Shown piece by piece: positions 1 through 5,124 of a DNA stretch of 5,158 nt (position 1 is the stretch's first letter; each line of letters begins with the position of its first letter). Source of the DNA: Maribacter sp. Its GTDB lineage: Bacteria; Bacteroidota; Bacteroidia; Flavobacteriales; Flavobacteriaceae. The notes under the pieces were generated by a model that made no database searches, was not told the DNA's origin, and saw nothing but the letters and a program-made list of their open reading frames with translations. The stretch is taken from NCBI GenBank assembly GCA_013001935.1, contig JABDKZ010000158.1, positions 1 through 5,158 on the forward strand. Reading direction: 5' to 3'. Both the position numbers and the translations under genes were made by a program.

Positions 1-612
1 ATAGGGAAAAACAAACTTACCCCCAATGAAGAAGCTACCAAAGATTATCTAATTTGTTTTGATGCACTGTTTCCACATGTCGACTACTTCGTAGTCAATG
101 TAAGTTCACCAAACACACCTGGATTAAGGGAGTTACAGGATAGGGAACCCTTGACTGCTTTGCTCAAAGAATTAAAAAAGGAAAACACAAAAATAGCAGC
201 TACCCGGACTGATGTTTCTGAAAAACCCATTTTATTGAAAATAGCTCCTGATTTGACTGATGATCAGTTAATGGACATTATTAAAATAGTTGACACGACC
301 AAGATCAATGGCATTATTGCGACCAATACCACCATTGAGCGGCAAAATCTTAAATCTTCCTATTATCTTACTGAGGAGAAGGGTGGTTTAAGCGGAAAAC
401 CCATGTCGAATAGGAGTACCGAGGTGATTCGATTCCTGGCTGAAAAAAGTAATAAAGCCTTTCCGATAATTGGAGTAGGGGGTATCCATTCTGTTCAGGA
501 TGCATTAGAAAAATTGGAGGCCGGGGCCGATTTACTACAGATCTACACCGGATTTATTTACGAAGGTCCTGCCCTGATCAAGAGAATCAATAAAGCGCTA
601 CTGGCAAAGTAG
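1..612 (+). CDS. pyrD: Dihydroorotate dehydrogenase (quinone), class 2, C-terminal part (5' end outside window)
   Basis: The enzyme oxidises dihydroorotate to orotate in de novo pyrimidine synthesis, using bound FMN and passing electrons to membrane quinone. The reading frame is open from base 1 to the TAG at 610-612, giving 203 residues. Class 2 enzymes are about 340-350 residues, so the N-terminal membrane-associating helices and first barrel strands lie upstream. Visible signatures by fragment residue: [12 protein letters not shown] from 32, where Ser36 matches the catalytic Ser of class 2 enzymes (class 1 uses Cys); ILLKIAPDL with Lys80, an FMN contact; IATNTT at 106-111; GGLSGKPM from 128; IGVGGI at 157-162; and [11 protein letters not shown] at 180-190 at the FMN phosphate end of the barrel. 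The TTG at 151 is internal and not a start, because family motifs lie before it. It converges on the next gene with a 12-bp gap. Nothing looks damaged. Confidence 0.96.
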   Translation: MGKNKLTPNEEATKDYLICFDALFPHVDYFVVNVSSPNTPGLRELQDREPLTALLKELKKENTKIAATRTDVSEKPILLKIAPDLTDDQLMDIIKIVDTTKINGIIATNTTIERQNLKSSYYLTEEKGGLSGKPMSNRSTEVIRFLAEKSNKAFPIIGVGGIHSVQDALEKLEAGADLLQIYTGFIYEGPALIKRINKALLAK

Positions 613-624
613 AAATAGGGTTTT

Positions 625-1047
625 TTAATTCGTCCAATAATCGATTACAAGCACATCATCCAAATGAGGAGTAAGAATTTGTCCAAATGCCTTATGGTCC
701 GGATGTGGTAAATAAACGGCCCGATCCTCTTCGCTTTTGAAAGTTAGAAAAAAGCAATGCGTAAATCCTTTTTCCAAACCTTCTGGACTGTTGTTCAAAC
801 CCCATTCGTAAGCCATTATTTCAGGTATTTTAGAAGGTAGCTTAGAAAATGCATCTTCAATTTTCTCTATATCCGCAGCGCTCGTACCTGTTTTAAACTT
901 AAATAAAACGACATGTCGTAATACGCTGTCCTTCACATTTTCAATATTACTTTTCATTGGTTGTTCTGATTGTTTGATCCCGGGATTAAAAAGATGCATT
1001 GTCAATATGGCAAAAAACGTACATGACGTTATAGCGATGAATTTCAT
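625..1047 (-). CDS. Dabb (stress-responsive A/B barrel) domain protein with hydrophobic N-terminal leader
   Basis: 140 residues. Residues 43-137 form one Dabb domain: LRHVVLFKFK (43-52) is the classic first strand, followed by the helix TSAADIEKIEDAFSKLP, EWGLNNSPEG (81-90), and FTHCFFLTFKSEEDRAVYLPHPDH (95-118, quoted in part as FTHCFFLTF and YLPHPDH). The fold is a ferredoxin-like dimeric barrel. The family is mostly of unknown biochemical function, first noted in plant stress proteins. Before the domain is a leader, MKFIAITSCTFFAILTMHLF, then a polar linker, suggesting export or membrane anchoring. ITSC resembles a lipobox, but its Cys at residue 9 leaves almost no hydrophobic stretch before it, so I do not call a lipoprotein. 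Met31 (codon 955-957) would give a 110-residue cytosolic form. The gene is divergent from the LysE-type gene and convergent with pyrD, so it is probably transcribed alone. Domain call is firm; location is uncertain. Confidence 0.88.
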   Translation of the reverse strand: MKFIAITSCTFFAILTMHLFNPGIKQSEQPMKSNIENVKDSVLRHVVLFKFKTGTSAADIEKIEDAFSKLPSKIPEIMAYEWGLNNSPEGLEKGFTHCFFLTFKSEEDRAVYLPHPDHKAFGQILTPHLDDVLVIDYWTN

Positions 1048-1076
1048 AAGTATTTATTTTTGGTAAGATATAAAAA

Positions 1077-1109
1077 TTGCTTTTTACTGCATGGGAATTT
1101 GTATTTTTC
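1077..1109 (+). promoter_or_regulatory. Weak candidate promoter for the LysE-type gene
   Basis: TTG at 1077-1079 and TATTTTTC at 1102-1109 (seven of eight positions fit TAnnTTTG) are separated by 22 bp, inside the spacing known for Bacteroidota promoters. The gene start at 1129 is about 20 bp downstream. The last base of the -7 element deviates, so this is tentative. The box overlaps the palindrome at 1105-1118. Confidence 0.3.
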
Positions 1110-1118
1110 CTAGGAAAA
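1105..1118. promoter_or_regulatory. Perfect 14-bp palindrome in the divergent Dabb/LysE intergenic region
   Basis: TTTTCCTAGGAAAA reads identically on both strands with no spacer; the flanking bases (1104/1119) break symmetry. It lies 10 bp before the TTG start at 1129 and 57 bp upstream of the Dabb start, in an 81-bp region serving two divergent genes. Its position over the candidate -7 box fits an operator for a dimeric regulator. No protein is known to bind it, and no regulator gene is in the window. Confidence 0.4.
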
Positions 1119-1128
1119 TGTTTTTGGT

Positions 1129-1755
1129 TTGAATTACGAACTACTATCTACCTTTGTTATCGCATCTGCAGCACTGGCAATAGCCCCTGGACCTGACAAT
1201 ATTTATGTCTTAACCCAAAGTATTGCAAATGGTAAAAAATTTGGGTTGGCCACCACCATTGGTCTCGTTTCAGGATGTTTGGTGCATACAACACTTTTGG
1301 CATTTGGCGTATCGGCGATTATTAAAGAAAGTGATCAAATTTTCTTTGCGATCAAGCTTTTTGGGGCCTTATACTTGTTTTATTTGGCCTATAAGGTATT
1401 TAAGAGTGACGCCCATTTGATTCTTTCTAGTGGCAAAGTTCCTCAAAAGGGCTTGTTAGCGCTGTTTAAACAAGGATTTATTATGAATGTGTTAAATCCG
1501 AAGGTTACTATCTTTTTTTTGGCCTTTTTCCCTGGCTTTTTATTCAGTGATTCGCTGCACCATATAATTCAGTTTTATGTTTTAGGCCTACTTTTTATGC
1601 TAGTGACTTTAATTATTTTTGGACTTATAGCCTTACTTTCAGGGTCAATTTCAAACTATATCAAGGCACACGCCAACCTAGGCTTGACAATGAAATGGCT
1701 ACAAATTGTCGTGTTTGTTGGTATAGGTTTGTTTGTGTTAATATCGAATAAATAG
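1129..1755 (+). CDS. LysE/RhtB family amino-acid exporter (LysE-type translocator)
   Basis: 208 residues, the normal length for the family. Inner-membrane exporter, driven by the proton gradient in known members, that expels amino acids or related metabolites; the substrate cannot be read from sequence. Signatures: the first helix leads into APGPDNIYVLTQS (19-31), the hallmark PGP motif, then NGKKFGLATTIGLVSGC, and the mid-protein FIMNVLNPKVTIFFLAFFPGF (117-137, key NPK at 123-125) typical of LysE/RhtB. Hydrophobic segments lie near 5-27, 40-64, 70-92, 115-138, 147-171 and 187-205, giving about six helices. The start is taken as TTG at 1129: an in-frame TAG sits at 1111-1113 and no in-frame ATG or GTG lies before the PGP motif except GTT-type non-starts, while family members begin only a few residues before the first helix. 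An ATG at 1118 is out of frame and meets TGA after four codons. The next gene follows 33 bp on. Confidence 0.92.
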   Translation: MNYELLSTFVIASAALAIAPGPDNIYVLTQSIANGKKFGLATTIGLVSGCLVHTTLLAFGVSAIIKESDQIFFAIKLFGALYLFYLAYKVFKSDAHLILSSGKVPQKGLLALFKQGFIMNVLNPKVTIFFLAFFPGFLFSDSLHHIIQFYVLGLLFMLVTLIIFGLIALLSGSISNYIKAHANLGLTMKWLQIVVFVGIGLFVLISNK

Positions 1756-1766
1756 TGTTAATTTTG
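1733..1766 (+). promoter_or_regulatory. Candidate Bacteroidota promoter for the HMG-CoA lyase gene
   Basis: TAATTTTG at 1759-1766 matches TAnnTTTG exactly. A TTTG ending at 1735 gives a -33 TTG (1733-1735) 23 bp upstream, the long end of the accepted spacing. Transcription would begin near 1773, leaving a leader of about 16 nt before the ATG at 1789. It lies across the end of the upstream exporter gene, so the lyase may be expressed both on its own and by read-through. Confidence 0.5.
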
Positions 1767-1788
1767 GTATGTTTCAAAGCTATTTTGA

Positions 1789-2655
1789 ATGTCTGAAAAG
1801 GTTAAAATTATTGAATGCCCTAGGGATGCCATGCAAGGCATCAAAGATTTTATTCCTACTGAAGAAAAGGCCAAATACATTCAAGCATTACTAGGATGTG
1901 GGTTCGATACTATAGATTTTGGAAGTTTCGTTTCCCCAAGGGCAATACCACAAATGGTAAATACCGCTGAGGTGCTTTTACAATTGGATCTATCGAAGAC
2001 AAAAAGCAAATTGTTGGCTATTGTTGCCAACGTAAGAGGTGCTCAAAATGCCAGCCTTTTTGAGGAAATTCATTATATGGGCTATCCGTTTTCGATATCA
2101 GAGAATTTCCAAATGCGTAATACACATAAGACCATTGAACAATCTGTTGAAACTTTAAAAGAGATATTGCAGATTGCGCATACTAATAATAAAGAGGTGG
2201 TAACGTATATTTCAATGGGTTTTGGGAATCCTTATGGCGACCCATGGAATGTTGAAATAGTGGGAGAATGGACAGAAAAATTAGCCGAAATGGGAGCTCG
2301 TATATTGTCCTTGTCAGATACGGTAGGCAGCTCGACCCCGGAAAATATCACTTATCTTTTCTCAAATCTAATTCCTAAATATCCTGAAATCGAGTTTGGC
2401 GCGCATTTACATACGACACCAACAAAATGGCATGAAAAAGTCAATGCTGCCTACAAGTCGGGGTGTAGACGCTTCGATGGTGCTGTACAGGGTTTCGGTG
2501 GTTGTCCCATGGCTAAGGACGAATTGACAGGGAATATGCCAACAGAAAAAATGTTATCCTACTTCACCTCGGAAAAAGTGGCTACCAATGTAAATTGGAT
2601 GACTTTTGAAGCAGCTTTCAATAAGGCCACAGAACTTTTTTCAAAGTACCATTAA
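1789..2655 (+). CDS. Hydroxymethylglutaryl-CoA lyase family protein
   Basis: 288 residues, full length for this TIM-barrel lyase family. HMG-CoA lyase (MvaB-type) cleaves HMG-CoA into acetyl-CoA and acetoacetate, the last step of leucine degradation, in the cytoplasm with a divalent metal. Visible: ECPRDAMQG (9-17) with catalytic Arg12 and metal ligand Asp13; SFVSPRAIPQM (46-56); LSLSDTVGSSTPE (173-185); metal-binding His206 and His208 in GAHLHTT; GFGGCPMAKDELTGNMPTE (235-253) with the active-site loop Cys239 and metal ligand Asn249. Relative to the human enzyme, the Glu before SFVSP is Asp43 and the Asp after HxH is Thr, so it belongs to a divergent branch that I associate with Bacteroidota. 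A related DRE-TIM aldolase/lyase activity cannot be excluded. The ATG at 1789 puts the ECPRD motif at the usual distance from the N-terminus. Its own promoter box precedes it. No other leucine-catabolic gene is in the window. Confidence 0.9.
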   Translation: MSEKVKIIECPRDAMQGIKDFIPTEEKAKYIQALLGCGFDTIDFGSFVSPRAIPQMVNTAEVLLQLDLSKTKSKLLAIVANVRGAQNASLFEEIHYMGYPFSISENFQMRNTHKTIEQSVETLKEILQIAHTNNKEVVTYISMGFGNPYGDPWNVEIVGEWTEKLAEMGARILSLSDTVGSSTPENITYLFSNLIPKYPEIEFGAHLHTTPTKWHEKVNAAYKSGCRRFDGAVQGFGGCPMAKDELTGNMPTEKMLSYFTSEKVATNVNWMTFEAAFNKATELFSKYH

Positions 2656-2656
2656 T

Positions 2657-2700
2657 CCGTAATTGGCTTGCTTTCAATATGATGATTAATGTGCCTACGG
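2657..2700 (+). terminator. Weak imperfect stem-loop after the HMG-CoA lyase gene
   Basis: CCGTA (2657-2661) pairs with TACGG (2696-2700); after a 3-nt bulge, GGC (2665-2667) pairs with GCC (2693-2695), closing a 25-nt loop. TCTTTTC follows. It begins two bases after the stop codon, which fits a terminator, but the loop is long and the T-run is interrupted, so this is only a possibility. Confidence 0.25.
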
Positions 2701-2724
2701 TCTTTTCAAATATTATTTAGAATT

Positions 2725-2738
2725 AGTTTAAATAAACT
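2725..2738. promoter_or_regulatory. Dyad AGTTTA-AA-TAAACT overlapping the porin -33 element
   Basis: Two 6-bp arms (2725-2730 and 2733-2738) are perfect inverted copies around AA. The right arm runs into the TTTG at 2738-2741. Its left part, AGTTTAAATAAA (2725-2736), recurs at 2784-2795 as AGTCTAAATAAA (11 of 12 bases), 59 bp downstream and past the predicted transcription start. Paired sites around a promoter could bind a regulator, but AT-rich DNA makes chance similarity fairly likely. Confidence 0.3.
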
Positions 2739-2753
2739 TTGCAGTATCTAAAA
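2733..2753 (+). repeat. 21-bp repeat, copy 1 (porin promoter)
   Basis: These bases match 5076-5096 at 19 of 21 positions, with a shared core TAAACTTnGCAGTATC. This copy contains the -33 TTTG of the porin promoter and begins 28 bp before the -7 box. The other copy lies after the last gene of the same operon, 38 bp before another TAnnTTTG box. Confidence 0.5.
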
Positions 2754-2768
2754 ATGGTTATAAATTTG
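2738..2768 (+). promoter_or_regulatory. Strong Bacteroidota-type promoter for the porin operon
   Basis: TTTG at 2738-2741 and TAAATTTG at 2761-2768 match the -33 and -7 consensus exactly, with 19 bp between them. Transcription would start near 2775, giving a leader of about 32 nt, very AT-rich and without a Shine-Dalgarno sequence, before the ATG at 2807. This is the best promoter match in the window and lies in the 151-bp gap between lyase and porin. Confidence 0.65.
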
Positions 2769-2806
2769 TTGTTATTTAAATTAAGTCTAAATAAATATAC
2801 CAACCA

Positions 2807-3985
2807 ATGCGTAAGCCAATTCTTTTACTTACAGTACTATTTACCACTTTACTTTCTGCTCAAACGGTAACAGATTCAATAATGTTGGATCCACAGAAAC
2901 AAATAAATGCGGCTCAACGCCTTTTATCGGGTAACTATGCCTCGGCCGTAACAATTGGTGCTTATGGAGAAATGTTATATAACCAACCTGAAGGCGATAA
3001 CGGGGAGCTCGATGTTCAAAGATTGGTAGTACTCCTAGGGTATCGTTTTAATGATCAAGTGCAATTTGTAACGGAGATCGAATTTGAGCATGTTGAGGAG
3101 GTCTTTGTTGAGCAGGCCTTTGTAAACTACAATGTGGGTAGCAACGTCAATCTTAGAGGTGGCCTTATGTTGGTGCCCATGGGTATTATCAATGAATTTC
3201 ATGAACCTACTACGTTCAACGGAACCGAACGTCCTGGTATGGATAATGTAATAGTGCCAACCACTTGGCGTGAATTAGGGGTTGGGGTCAGTGGTCGTTT
3301 CAATGCGCTTTCTTTAGGGTACCAAGCCTATATATTTAATGGATTCAAGTCTAGTGAAGCGGATGGTGAAGGTGGGGTCTTTGGTTTTTTAAAAGGATCT
3401 AATGGTCTACGTAGCGGGCGTCAAAAAGGAATTAAATCTACAATTGATAGTCCTACGTTTTCAACAAAATTCGATTATTATGGCATACCGGGATTACGAC
3501 TTGGGCTCGCAGGTTATTTTGGTAATACCCAGGCAGAAGCCGATGTTAAGGATATTGAAGGTGCCATCATTGGGATATCAATGATTGGCTTGGACGCCCG
3601 GTATGCATATAAGCGTTTTACTGCACGCGGGCAATTTGTTCATGCTTCTTTATCGAATACCGAAGCCTATAATAATTTGACTAGTAGGGATTTAGGTAGT
3701 GTTTTGCAAGGTTGGTATGTTGAAGGGGCTTACAATTTACTGCCAATGAATAAGAAGCAAAAATTATTTGTTTTTACCCGTTATGAGAAGTATGATACAC
3801 ATGCAGCTACCGCGGGTTCATTAGAAAAGAATAACGCATTTGATAGAACAGATATTACAACAGGGCTAACATACCATATAGCCCCAGGAGTTGTTCTTAA
3901 AGGTGATTACCAATTCCGAACTAATGCGTTGGAAAACGGCGATGTTAAAAATCGATTGAATTTTGGTATTGGCGTTTGGTTTTAG
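2807..3985 (+). CDS. Outer-membrane beta-barrel porin-like protein
   Basis: 392 residues. Residues 1-18 are a clear signal peptide (positive start, hydrophobic LLLTVLFTTLL, cleavage likely after LLSA before Gln19). The mature protein is rich in alternating hydrophobic strands with aromatic girdles and ends in GIGVWF, the C-terminal aromatic expected for insertion by the BAM complex. After the first strands (48-58, 68-80, 84-94, 100-118) comes a conserved-looking stretch, PMGIINEFHEPTTF (124-137) then ERPGMD and IVPTTWRELGVG (149-160), probably an inward loop or constriction. This resembles porins annotated in the phosphate-selective OprO/OprP superfamily, but the substrate is not shown; phosphate selectivity should not be assumed. 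It is not a TonB-dependent receptor: there is no plug domain, and the barrel is too short. It heads a probable operon with the FMN-binding and four-helix membrane genes, 56 bp upstream of the former, and has the strong promoter at 2738-2768. Confidence 0.85.
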   Translation: MRKPILLLTVLFTTLLSAQTVTDSIMLDPQKQINAAQRLLSGNYASAVTIGAYGEMLYNQPEGDNGELDVQRLVVLLGYRFNDQVQFVTEIEFEHVEEVFVEQAFVNYNVGSNVNLRGGLMLVPMGIINEFHEPTTFNGTERPGMDNVIVPTTWRELGVGVSGRFNALSLGYQAYIFNGFKSSEADGEGGVFGFLKGSNGLRSGRQKGIKSTIDSPTFSTKFDYYGIPGLRLGLAGYFGNTQAEADVKDIEGAIIGISMIGLDARYAYKRFTARGQFVHASLSNTEAYNNLTSRDLGSVLQGWYVEGAYNLLPMNKKQKLFVFTRYEKYDTHAATAGSLEKNNAFDRTDITTGLTYHIAPGVVLKGDYQFRTNALENGDVKNRLNFGIGVWF

Positions 3986-3986
3986 T

Positions 3987-4006
3987 AAGAAAAGATTTCT
4001 TTTCTT
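3987..4006 (+). other. Intercistronic hairpin between porin and FMN-binding gene
   Basis: AAGAAAAG (3987-3994) and CTTTTCTT (3999-4006) are perfect 8-bp inverted arms around a 4-nt loop, starting one base after the porin stop codon. The stem has only two G-C pairs. It is followed by TATTGAG and not a T-run. Likely roles are partial termination or protection of the porin mRNA 3' end, which would leave porin more abundant than the downstream proteins. No good separate promoter lies in the remaining 35 bp. Confidence 0.45.
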
Positions 4007-4041
4007 TATTGAGATTCATTCTAAATTAATACATTTAAGGC

Positions 4042-4578
4042 ATGCAAAAAGAAAAGTCAATTTTTGGACTTATTATACTATCCTTCTTTTTTCTAACAGG
4101 CTTTGGTTTACCAAAGAAATTAGAAAAAAGGGTACACAAAGAACTTGAAAAAACTTTTCAAATCGATGGATTTACACTTACCCCTTTAAAGCTAAACCCA
4201 GCTTTGAATACTGAGCTTCCGAAGCAAATAACTGAAGATAATTTTTTCAAAGTAACCCAGGACGATATCTATCTAGGTTATATGTTCGTTGACAAAGCTG
4301 CAAGCAAGACCGCTGAATTTGATTATTTGGTAGTATTTGATAAGGAGCTTCGCATTGTGCATTCTAAAGTATTGATTTACCGTGAGGAATACGGTGGTGA
4401 AATAGGCAGTAAACGTTGGTTAAGACAATTCAATGGCAAAACGGGCAAGGATAGGGTAAACCATGAAACTAATATCGATGGTATAGCCGGAGCTACGATT
4501 TCGGTAAGGTCAATGACCATTGCGATAGATAAACTCTTACAGACCATTGGAATTTTACAGGAAAACCAACTATTATAA
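4042..4578 (+). CDS. Exported FMN-binding domain protein, likely flavinylated (RnfG/NqrC-like)
   Basis: 178 residues. A hydrophobic segment (7-23) after MQKEK is a signal peptide or N-terminal anchor, placing the rest in the periplasm. Residues about 75-170 fit an FMN_bind domain: DDIYLGYMFVDKA, the strand EFDYLVVFDKELRIVHSKVL, EYGGEIGSKRWLRQF (116-130), and DGIAGATIS (146-154). In RnfG, NqrC and related proteins the Thr of this motif carries FMN through a phosphoester bond added by ApbE; here that is Thr152. The residue before GAT is Ala, where Ser or Thr is more usual. The protein would act as a one-domain electron carrier at the membrane or in the periplasm. Unlike RnfG/NqrC it has no Rnf or Nqr subunits beside it, and no apbE is visible. 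An in-frame TAA at 4036-4038 makes ATG 4042 the start. Its stop overlaps the next start by one base, so the two are translationally coupled. Confidence 0.88.
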   Translation: MQKEKSIFGLIILSFFFLTGFGLPKKLEKRVHKELEKTFQIDGFTLTPLKLNPALNTELPKQITEDNFFKVTQDDIYLGYMFVDKAASKTAEFDYLVVFDKELRIVHSKVLIYREEYGGEIGSKRWLRQFNGKTGKDRVNHETNIDGIAGATISVRSMTIAIDKLLQTIGILQENQLL

Positions 4579-5078
4579 TGCAGTATAGCGGACTTCTTTC
4601 AACCTTTCCTTTAGGAATTAAGATTTTCATCGCTTCTTTTGTTATTATCCTGTCCATAGGATTTTTTACGGGCTTGCTTTTTGTCAATAAGACCAGTTCG
4701 TCTTCGGCCGCCGGAATCGAAGAGAATTATTTGGGCAATGAGGATGATAACAATGCAGCGGTCATGAAATTTAAAAAAAGTGAACGTGAAATGTTGACGA
4801 TTGTGCATACGCATATACTCTCAATGTCATTCATCTTTTTTTTGTTGGGAATCTTGGTATGGATGACAAAAATGTCTGACGGGTTGAAATTGTTCCTCAC
4901 AGTTGAACCATTTTTTTCCGTCTTCCTTACATTCGGAGGAATTTATTTATTGTGGACTGGGATGCTTTGGATGAAATATCTTGTCATATGCTCTGGAGTA
5001 TTAATGACCCTGACATTTACTGTTTCAGCAATAGTGGTCCTGCATAATTTGACATTGAAGAGAACGCAGACCCATTAA
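4578..5078 (+). CDS. Four-helix inner-membrane protein of unknown function, coupled to the FMN-binding protein
   Basis: 166 residues; I do not recognise the family. Four hydrophobic helices are visible: about 15-36, 76-96, 103-125 and 130-156. A polar, Ser/Asp/Asn-rich segment (37-75) separates the first two and is probably periplasmic, since the C-terminus KRTQTH is positive and likely cytoplasmic. Helix 2 begins with HTHILSMSFIFFLLG (77-91), placing His77 and His79 at one membrane face; His156 ends helix 4 at the other. Such histidines could ligate haem b or take part in quinone chemistry, which would suit a partner of a flavoprotein, but no diagnostic cytochrome motif or CxxCH is present. 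ATG at 4578 overlaps the upstream TAA (TAATG), so stoichiometric expression with the FMN-binding protein is likely. The next gene begins 65 bp on after a stem-loop. Confidence 0.8.
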   Translation: MQYSGLLSTFPLGIKIFIASFVIILSIGFFTGLLFVNKTSSSSAAGIEENYLGNEDDNNAAVMKFKKSEREMLTIVHTHILSMSFIFFLLGILVWMTKMSDGLKLFLTVEPFFSVFLTFGGIYLLWTGMLWMKYLVICSGVLMTLTFTVSAIVVLHNLTLKRTQTH

Positions 5079-5096
5079 ACTTGGCAGTATCAAAAA
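5076..5096 (+). repeat. 21-bp repeat, copy 2 (end of the envelope operon)
   Basis: Matches 2733-2753 at 19 of 21 positions (mismatches at the eighth and seventeenth bases). It starts on the stop codon of the four-helix gene and lies 38 bp before the TATATTTG box, ten bases further than copy 1 from its own box, about one helical turn. Its GCAGTA also forms the left arm of the stem-loop at 5081-5107, which copy 1 lacks. Confidence 0.5.
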
Positions 5097-5107
5097 GTTA
5101 CTGCTAA
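5081..5107 (+). terminator. Stem-loop directly after the envelope operon
   Basis: TTGGCAGTA (5081-5089) pairs with TACTGCTAA (5099-5107) around a 9-nt loop: eight Watson-Crick pairs and one G-U. It begins two bases after the stop codon, as a terminator or 3'-end stabilising hairpin would. No T-run follows, so it is not a standard intrinsic terminator; as DNA the same symmetry could be a protein site upstream of the next promoter. Confidence 0.4.
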
Positions 5108-5113
5108 ATGTAG

Positions 5114-5121
5114 TATATTTG
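5114..5121 (+). promoter_or_regulatory. -7 promoter box for the gene at the right edge
   Basis: TATATTTG fits TAnnTTTG exactly. Transcription would start near 5128, inside the dyad at 5125-5143, about 16 nt before the ATG. No TTG lies at the normal distance upstream (the nearest is 30 bp away at 5081-5083), so the promoter may depend on an activator or use a degenerate -33 element. Confidence 0.5.
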
Positions 5122-5124
5122 CAC

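Noticed and set aside
598..626. Short hairpin CTACT/AGTAG (598-602, 608-612) followed by TTTTTT at 621-626 as a pyrD terminator
   Set aside because: Only five pairs, an 8-nt gap before the T-run, and the arm overlaps the stop codon and last codons; too weak to call, though convergent termination near here is expected.
1021..1047. Lipobox ITSC near the Dabb N-terminus
   Set aside because: Cys is residue 9 with no adequate hydrophobic core before it; hydrophobic residues come after it, opposite to a lipoprotein signal.
1223..1420. 65-residue frame on the plus strand inside the exporter gene
   Set aside because: Fully inside the LysE-type gene, with no protein-like features; a shadow frame.
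2774..2781. ATTTAAAT palindrome near the porin transcription start
   Set aside because: Eight bases of pure A/T in an AT-rich leader; expected by chance.
3402..3584. 60-residue plus-strand frame inside the porin gene
   Set aside because: Lies within a well-supported signal-peptide barrel protein; no start context or recognisable sequence.
4009..4037. TTG (4009-4011) and TACATTTA (4030-4037), 18 bp apart, as a promoter for the FMN-binding gene
   Set aside because: Transcription would start at or past the ATG at 4042, leaving no leader; the -7 box also deviates at its last base.
3963..4148. 61-residue plus-strand frame spanning the porin end and FMN-binding gene start
   Set aside because: Crosses two convincing genes in another frame; composition is that of out-of-frame translation.
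4493..4814. Two minus-strand frames of 64 and 67 residues opposite the FMN-binding and four-helix genes
   Set aside because: Antisense to coding sequence with clear domain or membrane-helix structure; no promoter or family signal.
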